Assembly: GCF_000019965.1 (NCBI RefSeq)
Contig: NC_010571.1
Span: 1,488,001-1,552,000, forward strand
Length of the DNA stretch: 64,000 bases
Reading direction: 5' to 3'
Origin: Opitutus terrae PB90-1
GTDB taxonomy: Bacteria > Verrucomicrobiota > Verrucomicrobiia > Opitutales > Opitutaceae
Below, one piece after another: positions 6,912-15,954 of this stretch. The translations under genes and the position numbers were made by a program. Within the stretch, counting starts at the first letter, position 1. Every line of letters begins with the position of its first letter. Under the pieces are notes generated by a model that worked only from the letters and a program-made list of their open reading frames with translations, was not told the origin of the DNA and made no database searches.

Positions 6912-9608
6912 ATGCGACTCGAACCGGTGGATGGCTACTTCGGCGAAGACGTCATCGTTTTCGAGGGCGTACCCGGCGGATTCATCGCGGCGGGATTCGA
7001 CGTGACCGCGCCGGATTTGGAGAATGCCGATCCGGTTCATCACAACGCGCTCGAGTCGGATTTGATCGCGCTGCTCGCGGTGCTGAAGCCGGGCCAGCGG
7101 CTCCAGGTCCAGTGGGGCAACAATGGAGACTTCCGCCGGCCCTTGCTCGCTTACCGCAAGAACACGGTCGAGCTGGCGAAGAATCCGTGGACGGAACGGG
7201 TCCGAAACGAGGTTTTCGTGCGCGGTTGGAAGAAGGCCGATTCCGCCCTGCTGCGCCGGGAACAGCTCCGGCTCTATTTCACGATGCCGGTGACCGCCGA
7301 CGCGCTGGCGCACAAGGCCGGCCGCCTTTCGATCGAAGCGCTCCTGAGCGCGTATCAGGAGGAATTTCACCAGATCGGCCGTTTTCTCGAAGCGCTGTTC
7401 GGTTCCGGCGGCCGGGTCCGCCGGATGACCGACGCCGATCACTTCCTGCATTATCTCGAATTCCTCAACCCCTCCCTAGCCGACCGGAAGATCACCGACC
7501 CGCTGGAGTTCTTCGATCCGGAGAAGTCGATCCAGGAAAACTGCTGGCATGGCGAATGCCGACCGCTGGAGAAGCCGGACACGGGGTTTTACCACGACGG
7601 GTATTACCACGGGATGCTGGTCCTCAAGTCGCTGCCGAAGCGCACGCGTCCCGGGATTGTGTACCTGCTGACGAAGCTCGGATTTCGCGACTACGCGATC
7701 ACGGTCAACGTCGAGCCACTCGACGTCGAGCGGCTGATCGAGCGTGAGCAGAAGGAACTGACCCGCGTCGAGGGCGATTACGAAAGTCTGCGAAAGGTGA
7801 AGCTGCTCGCGGCCATGCAGACGAAGGCGGCGAAGATCGCCCGTTATTCCAGCGGCGAAAGCTCACCGTACCGCGTGCAGTATATCCTCCGCGCCTGGGA
7901 CCAGTCGCGCGACGATCTGCGCGCCAAGCTGACGGCGCTCAAGGCCGCGATCGGTAACATGGAGCGCGCTGTGGCCTACGAGCCGGCGCTCGAACCCTCG
8001 GCGCGCAACTTTTTCTACAGTTCGTGGCCGGGCTGGTCGTTCAGCCGCTACTCCGCCCTCTGGCACGACTACGACGACGCGCTCGTCGCGAACATCCTGC
8101 CGTTCTCCTCGACCCCGGTCGGACACCTGGACGAGGCGGAGTTCATCTTCGAAGGGAACAACGGGAACCTGGTCGGCGGCCGGACGTTCGTCGGTGAAGG
8201 CAACAGCCTGACGCCGCAAAACGCCGTGGTCCTTGGCACGACCGGCTCGGGGAAGACCGTCCTCACGATCAGCATTCTCAGTCAGACCGAGTGCCACCGG
8301 GTGTTCACCATGATCGTGGAGGAAGGCGGGGCGTACAACGTCTACACGAAGACGGTCGATCCGAGCGCCGAGCCCATCGTCATCCAAGCGAACGGCAAGC
8401 TCACGATGAACTACCTCGATACGCGTGGAATGCCGCTCAGCGGTCTCCACCTGAGCGCGGCGGCGGCGCTGCCGATGCTGATGGTGGGGCAGTCGCGGGA
8501 CGAAGACAAAAACAAGCTGCGGCAGGCGCTCGTCGTGAATGCGATCAGCCGGCTCTACGACGATTTCGCGCGGTGGTACGTGAACAAGCAGCCGGAAGCG
8601 TCGCTGCGACTCGCGCGACACGCCTGCGCGCTCGACGCCTACCGCCGGGAGCGGATGGGCCCGCAGGCGACGGACCTCGATGCGTTCCTCGAATTCGCCG
8701 AGTTTCGCTCGGCGAACGAAGACGAAGCCGAGAGTTTCCTGGCCCGCTTCTCCGAGGCGGAAGTCAACCGGTTCACGAAGGACGCCGCCACTGCGCCGCA
8801 GCTTCGCAATCTCGTCTTCGCGGACTTCGCGCCCGCCGACTACCCGCAGCATGGGCACTTGCAGGAGCTGCTCGCCGCCGAAGCCTCCGGGCCGCACGCC
8901 GAGGAGATGCGCTATCTCGCGACCCTGCTCGAACCCTGGAGTGCGAACGGTGCTTACGGCGAATTGTTCGATGGCGTGTCGAACGTGAATCTCACGGGCA
9001 AGATCGCGCACTTCGAACTAGGCTACATCCCCGAATCGGCAGAGGAGTTGAAAGCGGCGGCGGCGTTCCTGATCGCGAACTACACCCGCTCGCACATGAT
9101 GCGGCTTCCGCGGGCCCTCCGAAAGGCGAACGTCTTCGAGGAAGTCGCGAGGTTCGCACTGATTCCGACCGGGAAGAAGGTTCTGCGGGAGTCCTACCAG
9201 CAACTCCGCAAGTACAACGTCTGGAATCTGGCCTCCGTCCAGAACTACGAGCAGTTCCGGAACTCGGACATCCGCGGGCCGGTGCTCGGCAACAGCCGCA
9301 TCCTCTTCCTGCTGCGCCAGAGCGACCGCGCCGATGTCGAGGATCTGGCGAAGGATTTTCCGATCCCAGAAACGGTGAAGGACGCGGTGATGACCCATCC
9401 CGAGCCGGAGAAACTCGTGGGGTCGAAGTACTCGCAGTTCACGTATTATCATACCGACGAGCGCCGGCCGATGATCGTGACGATGCGCAACGTCGCCTCC
9501 CGGGAAATGCTCTACTGCGCGTCGAGCTCCGGTGCGCACTACGATCAGCGCGCGAGAGAACTCAAGGGCTACGCCAACGTGGTGGACGGAATTGTCGCGA
9601 ACGCATGA
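6912..9608 (+). CDS. virB4: VirB4/TrbE-family conjugative ATPase
   Basis: This 898-residue T4SS ATPase energises pilus assembly and DNA transfer at the inner membrane. Walker A GTTGSGKT is at residues 442-449. The N-terminal half (CagE/TrbE-type) precedes the RecA-like C-terminal half. Motifs near the end (SVQNYEQF, LLRQSDRADVEDLAKDFPIP) fit the arm region typical of VirB4 proteins. ATG 6912 starts 2 bp after the virB3-like stop; the open frame extends upstream to 6204 but that part overlaps two other genes and is not coding. Its stop overlaps the ATG of the following gene (ATGA). Confidence 0.92.
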   Translation: MRLEPVDGYFGEDVIVFEGVPGGFIAAGFDVTAPDLENADPVHHNALESDLIALLAVLKPGQRLQVQWGNNGDFRRPLLAYRKNTVELAKNPWTERVRNEVFVRGWKKADSALLRREQLRLYFTMPVTADALAHKAGRLSIEALLSAYQEEFHQIGRFLEALFGSGGRVRRMTDADHFLHYLEFLNPSLADRKITDPLEFFDPEKSIQENCWHGECRPLEKPDTGFYHDGYYHGMLVLKSLPKRTRPGIVYLLTKLGFRDYAITVNVEPLDVERLIEREQKELTRVEGDYESLRKVKLLAAMQTKAAKIARYSSGESSPYRVQYILRAWDQSRDDLRAKLTALKAAIGNMERAVAYEPALEPSARNFFYSSWPGWSFSRYSALWHDYDDALVANILPFSSTPVGHLDEAEFIFEGNNGNLVGGRTFVGEGNSLTPQNAVVLGTTGSGKTVLTISILSQTECHRVFTMIVEEGGAYNVYTKTVDPSAEPIVIQANGKLTMNYLDTRGMPLSGLHLSAAAALPMLMVGQSRDEDKNKLRQALVVNAISRLYDDFARWYVNKQPEASLRLARHACALDAYRRERMGPQATDLDAFLEFAEFRSANEDEAESFLARFSEAEVNRFTKDAATAPQLRNLVFADFAPADYPQHGHLQELLAAEASGPHAEEMRYLATLLEPWSANGAYGELFDGVSNVNLTGKIAHFELGYIPESAEELKAAAAFLIANYTRSHMMRLPRALRKANVFEEVARFALIPTGKKVLRESYQQLRKYNVWNLASVQNYEQFRNSDIRGPVLGNSRILFLLRQSDRADVEDLAKDFPIPETVKDAVMTHPEPEKLVGSKYSQFTYYHTDERRPMIVTMRNVASREMLYCASSSGAHYDQRARELKGYANVVDGIVANA

Positions 9609-10282
9609 AAACGCATCATGAAATTCAAGTTGAGGCCCAGCAGATCGACGCGGTTACCCGGCGCCAGCTGGATGAATGGCGCCAACGGAACGCCGACGCA
9701 TTGCTCTCGGCGGAGTCACTCAGCCGACCGGCGACACGTGTCCTGTTCAGTTTCCCCCTGTCCCGCCGGACGAACCATCGTTCGAATGGCGGCGTCACCG
9801 AGCCTCACACTCAGCTGACGTGGCGGTGGATTGAGGGCGGTTTTGGCAGGGACCAGCCGGAGTACTACCTGGTTGAAGAGTGGGCAGAGACCACTCCGAC
9901 CCGTGGCATCGTGGATCAGGTCGACGCGTTTGTGGACAGCACGAGCGACTCGGTGGAGGAGCTTCTGTTCGAAGGCTACAAGCAGGTGGAAGAAGACGCG
10001 CTCGCGGAACGGTTGACGCCGGTCATCAATCGGCTTGAGGAAGATCCTTCGGCCGACGCGGCGCTGGCAGCGATCGCCGACATCGAATCGATTTTTGACG
10101 CGCCGAATCTGTCTCCCGCCGAACGAATTCGCACGAAGGCGGAGATCCGGGCCTTTCTCGCGGGCCGGATGGACGCGATCGACTTCATCGACGCGGTGAT
10201 TGAGCGGCAGTACCATCGCGAGCCCGCCCGCGAGACGATGGCCGAGCACCGGGGCCAGCGGCTCTTGATCGGCGAATCGTAG
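9605..10282 (+). CDS. Hypothetical T4SS-operon protein
   Basis: This 225-residue soluble protein starts at an ATGA overlap with virB4 (9605), so it is almost certainly translated with it. The N-terminal half holds short strands (TRVLFSFPLSRRTNH, LTWRWIEGG). The C-terminal half (residues 105-225) is acidic and helical, rich in Glu and Asp, with no membrane segment. No family is recognised. It may be a cytoplasmic partner of VirB4. No catalytic motif is visible. Confidence 0.7.
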   Translation: MKTHHEIQVEAQQIDAVTRRQLDEWRQRNADALLSAESLSRPATRVLFSFPLSRRTNHRSNGGVTEPHTQLTWRWIEGGFGRDQPEYYLVEEWAETTPTRGIVDQVDAFVDSTSDSVEELLFEGYKQVEEDALAERLTPVINRLEEDPSADAALAAIADIESIFDAPNLSPAERIRTKAEIRAFLAGRMDAIDFIDAVIERQYHREPARETMAEHRGQRLLIGES

Positions 10283-10323
10283 CAGAACACGCCTGCGAAT
10301 CATCACATATCGAAAGGAGCTTT

Positions 10324-10818
10324 ATGAGCCGCTTGTTGGATACTCTGGCTTATCTTCAGCCCTACGTGACCGGCCTCCTTGTTGCGGTCCTGATCCTGAT
10401 GCTCTCGTCGGGCTGCGCCACCACGGGCGCGGATTCGGCCGGCCGCACGCGTGATTTCGCGACGACCGGCGCGACCACTGCAGCGGGCGCTTACGTCGGC
10501 GCAAAAGAGGGAAACGGAAAGTCGAAGAATGCGGCCGTCGGTGCGGCCGTGGGCTTCGTTGCCGGGGAGACGATCAACTATTTCAGCAACAAGGCGCAAC
10601 GGGAGGCGTTTCTGGCGGGCTACGAGAAAGGTCAGTCGAACGCGGTCAAACAACAGTACTGGATCGCCCGGGAAAACCAGCGATCCCACGAGGGCGACGG
10701 TTATGAGGAGAGCTTGTACGAGATCAGCGTGCCGCAGAGCGACCGCGACGGCGTCCGGCGCGAACCAACGACGCGGGTCATTCGTGTTGTGATGCCGCGA
10801 AAGGAGTCTGGGTCATGA
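10324..10818 (+). CDS. Putative lipoprotein with glycine-zipper segment
   Basis: This 164-residue protein starts behind a clear ribosome site (AAAGGAG, 10,312-10,318). A hydrophobic N-terminal segment ends in a lipobox-like LSSGC (Cys31), giving a predicted lipoprotein. Residues 45-83 form a Gly/Ala-rich segment (GAYVGAKEG, AAVGAAVGFVAGETI) of glycine-zipper type, often membrane-associated. The C-terminal 70 residues are hydrophilic. In T4SS operons such small lipoproteins stabilise the outer-membrane complex, so it may be a VirB7-type component, but similarity is only structural. The stop overlaps the next start (ATGA). Confidence 0.7.
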   Translation: MSRLLDTLAYLQPYVTGLLVAVLILMLSSGCATTGADSAGRTRDFATTGATTAAGAYVGAKEGNGKSKNAAVGAAVGFVAGETINYFSNKAQREAFLAGYEKGQSNAVKQQYWIARENQRSHEGDGYEESLYEISVPQSDRDGVRREPTTRVIRVVMPRKESGS

Positions 10819-11624
10819 AAACCCGGTCGCTGCTTCCCGCGTCCATCCTGGTGCTGGGTGCGCCGTGCTCGGCGCAATGGGCCGTCATCGATGCCGCAAA
10901 TCTCTCCCAGAGCATCACCAATTACGCCGCCTTGGTGGAGCAAATCGCGAAGGAGGCCGAGCAGATCAGCAACCAGATCCACCAGATCCAACAGATGCAG
11001 GACCAACTCGACCGGCTCGGCAAGATGGCTGACATCAAGTCGATCGTCGGCTTCGCCGAGTTCAGATTGGATCTGGATCTCCCGACGCGAATCAAGCTGT
11101 GGGCTGAAACCACGGCGAAGGTCGATGGCTTTGGAATCTTCGGCGACACCCGCGACGGAATCTTCCGACCTGTTCTCAATGAATTCCCCGACTTCGAGGG
11201 GGGAGTGCTGGTGCGTGACTCCGAGATCTACAAACCGGCGCACGAGATCACCACCATGGTGGACGAATTCAAAGAAGTTCAGGCGGATGCGTATGCCCGG
11301 CGGGAGGAGTTGCGGAAAGCGATTGCGCGCACCAGTGAAGCTTTGCAGGCGGCCGAAACTGATGCGGAGGAGAAGAAGTTGGAGGCCATCCTGAACGCGC
11401 AGTACAGTCAGCTGGCTGCCCTGGACTCCGAGGTCGCTTTGAGTGCCGCGGAGATCCAGGTCCGCGCCGCCGAATCGGTTGCGATGACGGATGCGCAAAA
11501 CGAAGCCGATGCCGAGGCGCGGCGGAAGCTCGCACAGCAGGAAGCGGAGAAGGTCACCGCGACGTTCACCCCGTCATACGAGTCCATCCTGCTTTACGTG
11601 AAGGAAACCCCATACACTCCGTAA
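10815..11624 (+). CDS. VirB5/TrbJ-like T4SS protein
   Basis: This 269-residue exported protein has a signal peptide (residues 1-20, ending PCSAQW) and long helices, with a conspicuous coiled coil (residues 38-75, IAKEAEQISNQIHQIQQMQDQ) and another from about 150 to 255. The order signal peptide, Q-rich helix, amphipathic helices is that of TrbJ/VirB5 proteins, which act at the pilus tip or in adhesion. Position between virB4-like and virB6-like genes agrees. Its start overlaps the preceding stop. Confidence 0.75.
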   Translation: MKTRSLLPASILVLGAPCSAQWAVIDAANLSQSITNYAALVEQIAKEAEQISNQIHQIQQMQDQLDRLGKMADIKSIVGFAEFRLDLDLPTRIKLWAETTAKVDGFGIFGDTRDGIFRPVLNEFPDFEGGVLVRDSEIYKPAHEITTMVDEFKEVQADAYARREELRKAIARTSEALQAAETDAEEKKLEAILNAQYSQLAALDSEVALSAAEIQVRAAESVAMTDAQNEADAEARRKLAQQEAEKVTATFTPSYESILLYVKETPYTP

Positions 11625-11662
11625 ATCGGCACGAAAACCCGGGTGCATTGTCTCACCGCGCG

Positions 11663-11899
11663 ATGGCCATGAAACTCATCCGCCCCCTGATCTTCATGAT
11701 GGTCCTTACGGCGTTGGTCGGATGCACCGATCAGAAGGCCGAAGCCGAAACAGCCAAACAAGAGGCCGCTGCCAAGGCGCAAGCGGAAGCGGCAAAGACC
11801 GAAATGCAGAAGCTGCCGCAGACCTTCAAACCCCGCCACGACCGGAAGCTTACGCCCAGCAAGGACACGGACGCCGGCAAAGTGGAACCTAAGAAATAG
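11663..11899 (+). CDS. Small lipoprotein, possible entry-exclusion type
   Basis: This 78-residue peptide has an N-terminal hydrophobic stretch and a lipobox LVGC, followed by a charged Ala/Glu/Lys-rich helix (EAETAKQEAAAKAQAEAAK). The gene between TrbJ-like and TrbL-like proteins in Trb-type systems is often a small entry-exclusion lipoprotein (TrbK). Position and lipobox support that here, but the sequence gives no more. Starts at 11,663 or 11,669 are equally possible; both give the same signal peptide. Confidence 0.6.
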   Translation: MAMKLIRPLIFMMVLTALVGCTDQKAEAETAKQEAAAKAQAEAAKTEMQKLPQTFKPRHDRKLTPSKDTDAGKVEPKK

Positions 11900-11907
11900 G
11901 ACTCTTC

Positions 11908-13107
11908 ATGGCTGCGCCCGCCGGCAGCATTCTTCCCGACACTTACTTCGAAGGGCTTTCGAACCTTTGGGGCGCGTGTGCTTACGTCGCGAGCGCCATC
12001 GCGGCGACGGGGTTTGTGCTGCGTGGTCTCAGAGAGGGATGGGAGCCGGGCAACCTAATCAGGCTTGTCACTCGGCTATTCTTCGTCGGGCTCGCGACAA
12101 TACTTCTTAGGGAGTGGCTGATTCGGCTGAATGACGTGGTAAGGGCCTTCGCCGATTTGCTTGGCGTCGATCCCACAGCAGTGGACGAGAAGTTCGTTCA
12201 GTTCCTCGCGGGACGATCACCCACTGCGGGTGAGGTCAGCGTGTGGGACGTGATCTGGGAAACGGGTTCGATTGGCACGGCCATCTGCTACGCACTGCTC
12301 TGGTTATTTGGATGGCTGTCGTGGGGTGTACAATACATCGTGAATTTGTTCCGTGACATTTTGTTGTCTGCCGGTTGGTCGCTCAGTCCGCTCTTTCTTT
12401 CGTTCTTCATGCTTCGGACGATGGAAGGGGTGGGCCGCAAGTACGTCATCGGTTTGGCTGCGCTGGTGTGCTGGCCGTTCGGATGGGCGATTGCTGCAGT
12501 CGTCACTAACGCCATGTTGGACGCTGCGGCGAAAGCCAGCCTCATTCCGATCGTGATCTCCCCGTCGTCAATGGTGGCTCCTATGCTCACCGTCCTATTG
12601 ATCGGCGCCTGGATGATTCTTAGTTCATGCTTGGCTCCGTACATTACAATGCGCATGCTCCTGGCGGGTGCGAATCCCGCTGCCGCGTTCGGACAGGGAG
12701 TGGGCGGTGTCGCTCAAGCCGGTCTGATCGGTGGCGTTGGGGCGGCGACTGCCGCCGTGACCGGCGGTGCTTCGGCTGCTGTCGCGGTCACGGCGGCAGC
12801 CGCCGGCGCGATGGCTGCGGGAACCGAGTCGGCCGCTCGTGGAGGGGGCTTTCCTCAATCCACCGCAACCGCAGTCGGAGGTATGGCGGGATTCTATCGA
12901 GGTCAGTTTGTCCGACGCCAGACTTCGGCGATGGCGGAAATGGCATCGGCGGACAGTCGCCGTGCCGCCGCAGTCGAGGCTTTCACAGCTCAGTTCTCGG
13001 AGAATTCACGCCAACGGCACCAGCGGCCGAGCAACTTTGCTCATCAGCCGCATCACCCGGATCCAAACCAAGCTGCCATCGAAATCGAAGCCCATGCTAA
13101 ATCGTAA
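11908..13107 (+). CDS. VirB6/TrbL-family inner-membrane channel protein
   Basis: This 399-residue polytopic protein has about six hydrophobic segments between residues 20 and 260, a conserved Trp-rich centre (YALLWLFGWLSWGVQYIV), then an Ala/Gly-rich stretch (about 250-310). The hydrophilic tail ends in His/Pro/Gln-rich sequence. This is the VirB6/TrbL layout: a translocation-pore component of the inner membrane. It begins 8 bp after the small lipoprotein stop and overlaps the next small gene by 14 bp. Base composition is a little less GC-rich than the neighbours near 12.0-12.6 kb. Confidence 0.85.
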   Translation: MAAPAGSILPDTYFEGLSNLWGACAYVASAIAATGFVLRGLREGWEPGNLIRLVTRLFFVGLATILLREWLIRLNDVVRAFADLLGVDPTAVDEKFVQFLAGRSPTAGEVSVWDVIWETGSIGTAICYALLWLFGWLSWGVQYIVNLFRDILLSAGWSLSPLFLSFFMLRTMEGVGRKYVIGLAALVCWPFGWAIAAVVTNAMLDAAAKASLIPIVISPSSMVAPMLTVLLIGAWMILSSCLAPYITMRMLLAGANPAAAFGQGVGGVAQAGLIGGVGAATAAVTGGASAAVAVTAAAAGAMAAGTESAARGGGFPQSTATAVGGMAGFYRGQFVRRQTSAMAEMASADSRRAAAVEAFTAQFSENSRQRHQRPSNFAHQPHHPDPNQAAIEIEAHAKS

Positions 13108-13279
13108 ATTCACCGAAGCCTTGGAGCGGCAAGCTCGCGCACGATCTCGGCTGGCCACAGCCGAGGAGAAGCTCGTTGCGCTCTTCATATCCCCAGAACC
13201 GAAACGCACTGCGCCAACCGGTTCTGTGTCCCGCCCCTGCGTCAACGTCACCCCACCTAAACAGCCCCCAAGAAAGTAA
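13094..13279 (+). CDS. Small basic protein overlapping the virB6-like end
   Basis: This 61-residue peptide starts at an ATG inside the last codons of the virB6-like gene and stops 4 bp before the virB8-like start, so it fits the operon exactly. It is basic, with a helical N-terminal half (EALERQARARSRLATAEEKLVALF) and a Pro-rich tail. No family is recognised. The tight spacing on both sides is the main evidence that it is translated. Confidence 0.5.
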   Translation: MLNRKFTEALERQARARSRLATAEEKLVALFISPEPKRTAPTGSVSRPCVNVTPPKQPPRK

Positions 13280-13283
13280 TGCC

Positions 13284-13952
13284 ATGATCGCGCAGCCCGA
13301 GCCCCCAACGGCGCGCACACCACCGCTTGCCGCCAGCTTCGGCAAACCGAAGTCCACGTTGCTGGCGATCTTCACGCGGCAGCGCCGCCAGTCGCTGATC
13401 TGGTTTCTGGTCGCCGTTGCGGCGTGGGTTTGGGCCGCGTGGGACCGACACGCATTGATCGAGCAACTGACGCGCAAGCGGGAGGTGGTGGTGATCGACA
13501 GCCTCGGCACCTACTACGTCTCTCCGGTCGTCGATATCCAGCGCGCGAAAGACGTGCACGCCTTGCAGACGAAGCTCGCGTGCAAGGCGCTTTTCGAACG
13601 CAACCCCGAAGGACTGGACAACCCCGAGTTGTTCAAGGTGCTCTTCTTGAAAGAGGCGGCGAAAACGGCCCAGGCGGCGATCGACAAGACCAAGCCGGAG
13701 TTTGAGGCGAAGTCGCTGCACCAAAAGGTGGAGACGGGGGTGCCGGAGATTCTGAGCACCCGCGACAATGCGTTCTATACGGCGGTGGACGTGCAGTTGA
13801 TCCGGGTCGGTGCGTTCCAGAACGCGCCGATCACGGAGGTGCTGCGTTACCGGGTGAAATTCAAGTTCCTGCTCAATCCCGATCTGACGCGCAACGGCCG
13901 GTTCCCGACGGCGGTGGCCGCGTTTCAGGTCGAGCCGGTCACCCGAACTTAG
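13284..13952 (+). CDS. VirB8/TrbF-like T4SS protein
   Basis: This 222-residue bitopic protein has a short cytoplasmic N-terminus, one membrane helix (about residues 38-54, SLIWFLVAVAAWVWAAW), and a periplasmic domain of about 165 residues. VirB8-type proteins are inner-membrane assembly factors with exactly this plan, and the gene sits directly before the virB9- and virB10-like genes. The periplasmic part is divergent in sequence, so the family call rests on topology, length and order. ATG 13,284 is chosen; the open frame upstream overlaps the small gene before it. Confidence 0.72.
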   Translation: MIAQPEPPTARTPPLAASFGKPKSTLLAIFTRQRRQSLIWFLVAVAAWVWAAWDRHALIEQLTRKREVVVIDSLGTYYVSPVVDIQRAKDVHALQTKLACKALFERNPEGLDNPELFKVLFLKEAAKTAQAAIDKTKPEFEAKSLHQKVETGVPEILSTRDNAFYTAVDVQLIRVGAFQNAPITEVLRYRVKFKFLLNPDLTRNGRFPTAVAAFQVEPVTRT

Positions 13953-13960
13953 GAGTAGTT

Positions 13961-14866
13961 ATGCGGACGGCACTCCTGGGATTTCTCGTGGCATTTTCGG
14001 GCGTTTCCGCGCAAACGATTCGCGAGTTTGTGCTCGATCCGCACGTCGCGATCGATCTGCCCGTCTCGCGCGAGGTGACGACGATCACGCTGCCGGGTGC
14101 GATCACCGCGATCGCCGGAGCGGACATGCTGATCGATGACGGCGGCGCGGCGACGGAGGTCGAGGAGGGCACGCGGTTGCGGTTCCATGTGACGCACGCC
14201 AAGGGAGCGAACTTTCTCCTCGTGCAGAGTCTGCAGCCGGACGCGACCGCGACCCTCACCGTCATCTTCGAAAACGCGGCGCATGTTCTGCAACTGCGGA
14301 CGGTCGCCACCCAGCCGGTGGCGAGCGCGATATTCAAACGGCCGGTGGTTGGGGCGCCAGTGAAGCTTTCCCGTCCGCCCGAGCCGGTGCGATTCACGCC
14401 GCGCATTGGGTTGAGCCTCCTGGATCGCGCCCGGGCGTACCCGGTGCTCGTGAAGTCGCTCCCCGCGGCGGTCGAGGGCGTGACGCTGCGCGCGCAAGGC
14501 CGGAAGGTGGAGCTGCCAGACTTGGAGATCGAGGTCCAGGAAGTCTACCGCTTTCCCAAGGAGGATGCAGTCGTGTTCCTCTTGAACCTCCGGAACCGGA
14601 CCGACCAAGTGCTCGAGCTGGCGCCGAGCACCTTTGCGGCTCGGGTCGCGAACGAGAGATTCGCGCAGTCGATCGCCAACGGTCCGCGTACTTTGCAGCC
14701 GGGCGAAGCCGCGGAAGCCGAGTTCGCGATCATCGGGATGCCCGACGGCACGCGCAACGATCTGAGCGCGGACAACGCCTTCACGATCCTCATCCACACC
14801 GTCCGGCGCGAACCGGCCGACACCGCTGCGGCCGCTGCCGCGGCGTCCGCGCCTCCGTCGTCATGA
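13961..14866 (+). CDS. VirB9/TrbG-like T4SS outer-membrane-complex protein
   Basis: This 301-residue exported protein has a signal peptide (residues 1-17, ending VSAQ) and a beta-rich body with an N-terminal domain (about 20-130) that reads like the strand-rich half of VirB9. The C-terminal part (about 165-285) has alternating strands (LPDLEIEVQEVYRFPKEDAVVFLLNLRNRTDQ). It lies immediately before the virB10-like gene, with ATGA overlap, as VirB9 does. Sequence similarity is weak by eye, so another exported core-complex subunit is possible. Confidence 0.65.
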   Translation: MRTALLGFLVAFSGVSAQTIREFVLDPHVAIDLPVSREVTTITLPGAITAIAGADMLIDDGGAATEVEEGTRLRFHVTHAKGANFLLVQSLQPDATATLTVIFENAAHVLQLRTVATQPVASAIFKRPVVGAPVKLSRPPEPVRFTPRIGLSLLDRARAYPVLVKSLPAAVEGVTLRAQGRKVELPDLEIEVQEVYRFPKEDAVVFLLNLRNRTDQVLELAPSTFAARVANERFAQSIANGPRTLQPGEAAEAEFAIIGMPDGTRNDLSADNAFTILIHTVRREPADTAAAAAAASAPPSS

Positions 14867-15954
14867 ATCCGCGCACCCTCCGGAACTTTCTGACGAGCAA
14901 GTTCGGGCTCTTCGTCGTGTTCGTGATCGTGCTGTTCACCGGGCTGGCGCTCTACGGCCGGCATCAGGCCGCGGAACGGCAGGCGGCGCGCCTGGCGGCG
15001 CAGAGTACCAAGAAAATCGAGATCGGCCGGATGCGGGCGCCGCTCAGCGAAGGGCTGGAGGACGGCGTGCCGCAGGAAGCGCGGCCACCGGGCGCCGCAG
15101 CAACGGCGGCGAACGGCGGCATCGTGCCGTTTCGTCCGGTCCCTCCACCGACAACGGTCGCGAGGGAACGCGCCGCGCCGCCAGCGCCGCCACCGGAGAA
15201 GCCGCGCAAGATCCGCTATCCCTCCCTGCTGACGGCCTACGAGCCGTCACCGTCTCCGCCGCCACGGGAGGCGCCCCCGCCGGAGCGATTCATCCCGTTC
15301 GGCACGCTTTTGAAATGCAAACTCGTCAACACGGTCGACAGCGCGAACCTGGCTACCCCGGTCATCGCGGTGCTGCTGGAAGACGTGTGGCAAAACGGGG
15401 AGCGGGTGATACCGGCCAATACGCTGGTGCACGGCAGCGCCCAGGCCGGGCGGCTCCGCGACCGAATCACCGCCGCCGGCACCTGGCGATTTGTGTGGCA
15501 GGATGGGCGCGAACTGGCCTTCACCGGCGTAGCATTGGATCGTGAATACGATCACGACATCGACGGCTACGGGATCACCGACGGCTCGGCCGGGCTGAAA
15601 GGCCGGCTGATGGCGGCGGACGATCTGCAGGAATTGAAGATGCTGGCGGCCGCCGCGCTCAGCGGGTTCGCGCGCGGGACGCAGGACCGCACCCAGACCG
15701 CGCTCGGCAGCACGATCACGGGTTCCGTTTCGAACGGGGTGCGCGAGGGCGTGGGCGAAGTGTTCGAACTCTACGCGCACCGCACGCTGAAAGACATCGA
15801 ACAGAACGGCTACTTCGTGCGCGTGCCCGCGGGCAAGGAATTCTACGTCTACGTCGTCGAAACCGTCGATCCGCAGCAAGCCAAGGTCGCCGGTGTGAAA
15901 CTGAAAACGTCGGCGTCCGCGCCGGAGCCCGTGTCCGCCGAAACGAAGGGATGA
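14863..15954 (+). CDS. VirB10/TrbI-family T4SS scaffold protein
   Basis: This 363-residue protein spans both membranes in the T4SS core. A membrane helix near residues 13-30 (FGLFVVFVIVLFTGLALYG) is followed by a Pro-rich periplasmic linker (about 65-145). The conserved C-terminal beta domain follows (about 145-345: PFGTLLKCKLVNTVDSANLATPV, VIPANTLVHGSAQAGR). It ends in the typical strand VPAGKEFYVYVVE. Order and length fit VirB10/TrbI well. Start and stop overlap both neighbours by 4 bp. Confidence 0.9.
   Translation: MNPRTLRNFLTSKFGLFVVFVIVLFTGLALYGRHQAAERQAARLAAQSTKKIEIGRMRAPLSEGLEDGVPQEARPPGAAATAANGGIVPFRPVPPPTTVARERAAPPAPPPEKPRKIRYPSLLTAYEPSPSPPPREAPPPERFIPFGTLLKCKLVNTVDSANLATPVIAVLLEDVWQNGERVIPANTLVHGSAQAGRLRDRITAAGTWRFVWQDGRELAFTGVALDREYDHDIDGYGITDGSAGLKGRLMAADDLQELKMLAAAALSGFARGTQDRTQTALGSTITGSVSNGVREGVGEVFELYAHRTLKDIEQNGYFVRVPAGKEFYVYVVETVDPQQAKVAGVKLKTSASAPEPVSAETKG

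Noticed and set aside
8291-9604. Long open frame upstream of 9605 on the plus strand
   Set aside because: It lies fully inside virB4 in another frame and has biased Arg/Ala/Gly content; only the part from 9605 is coding.
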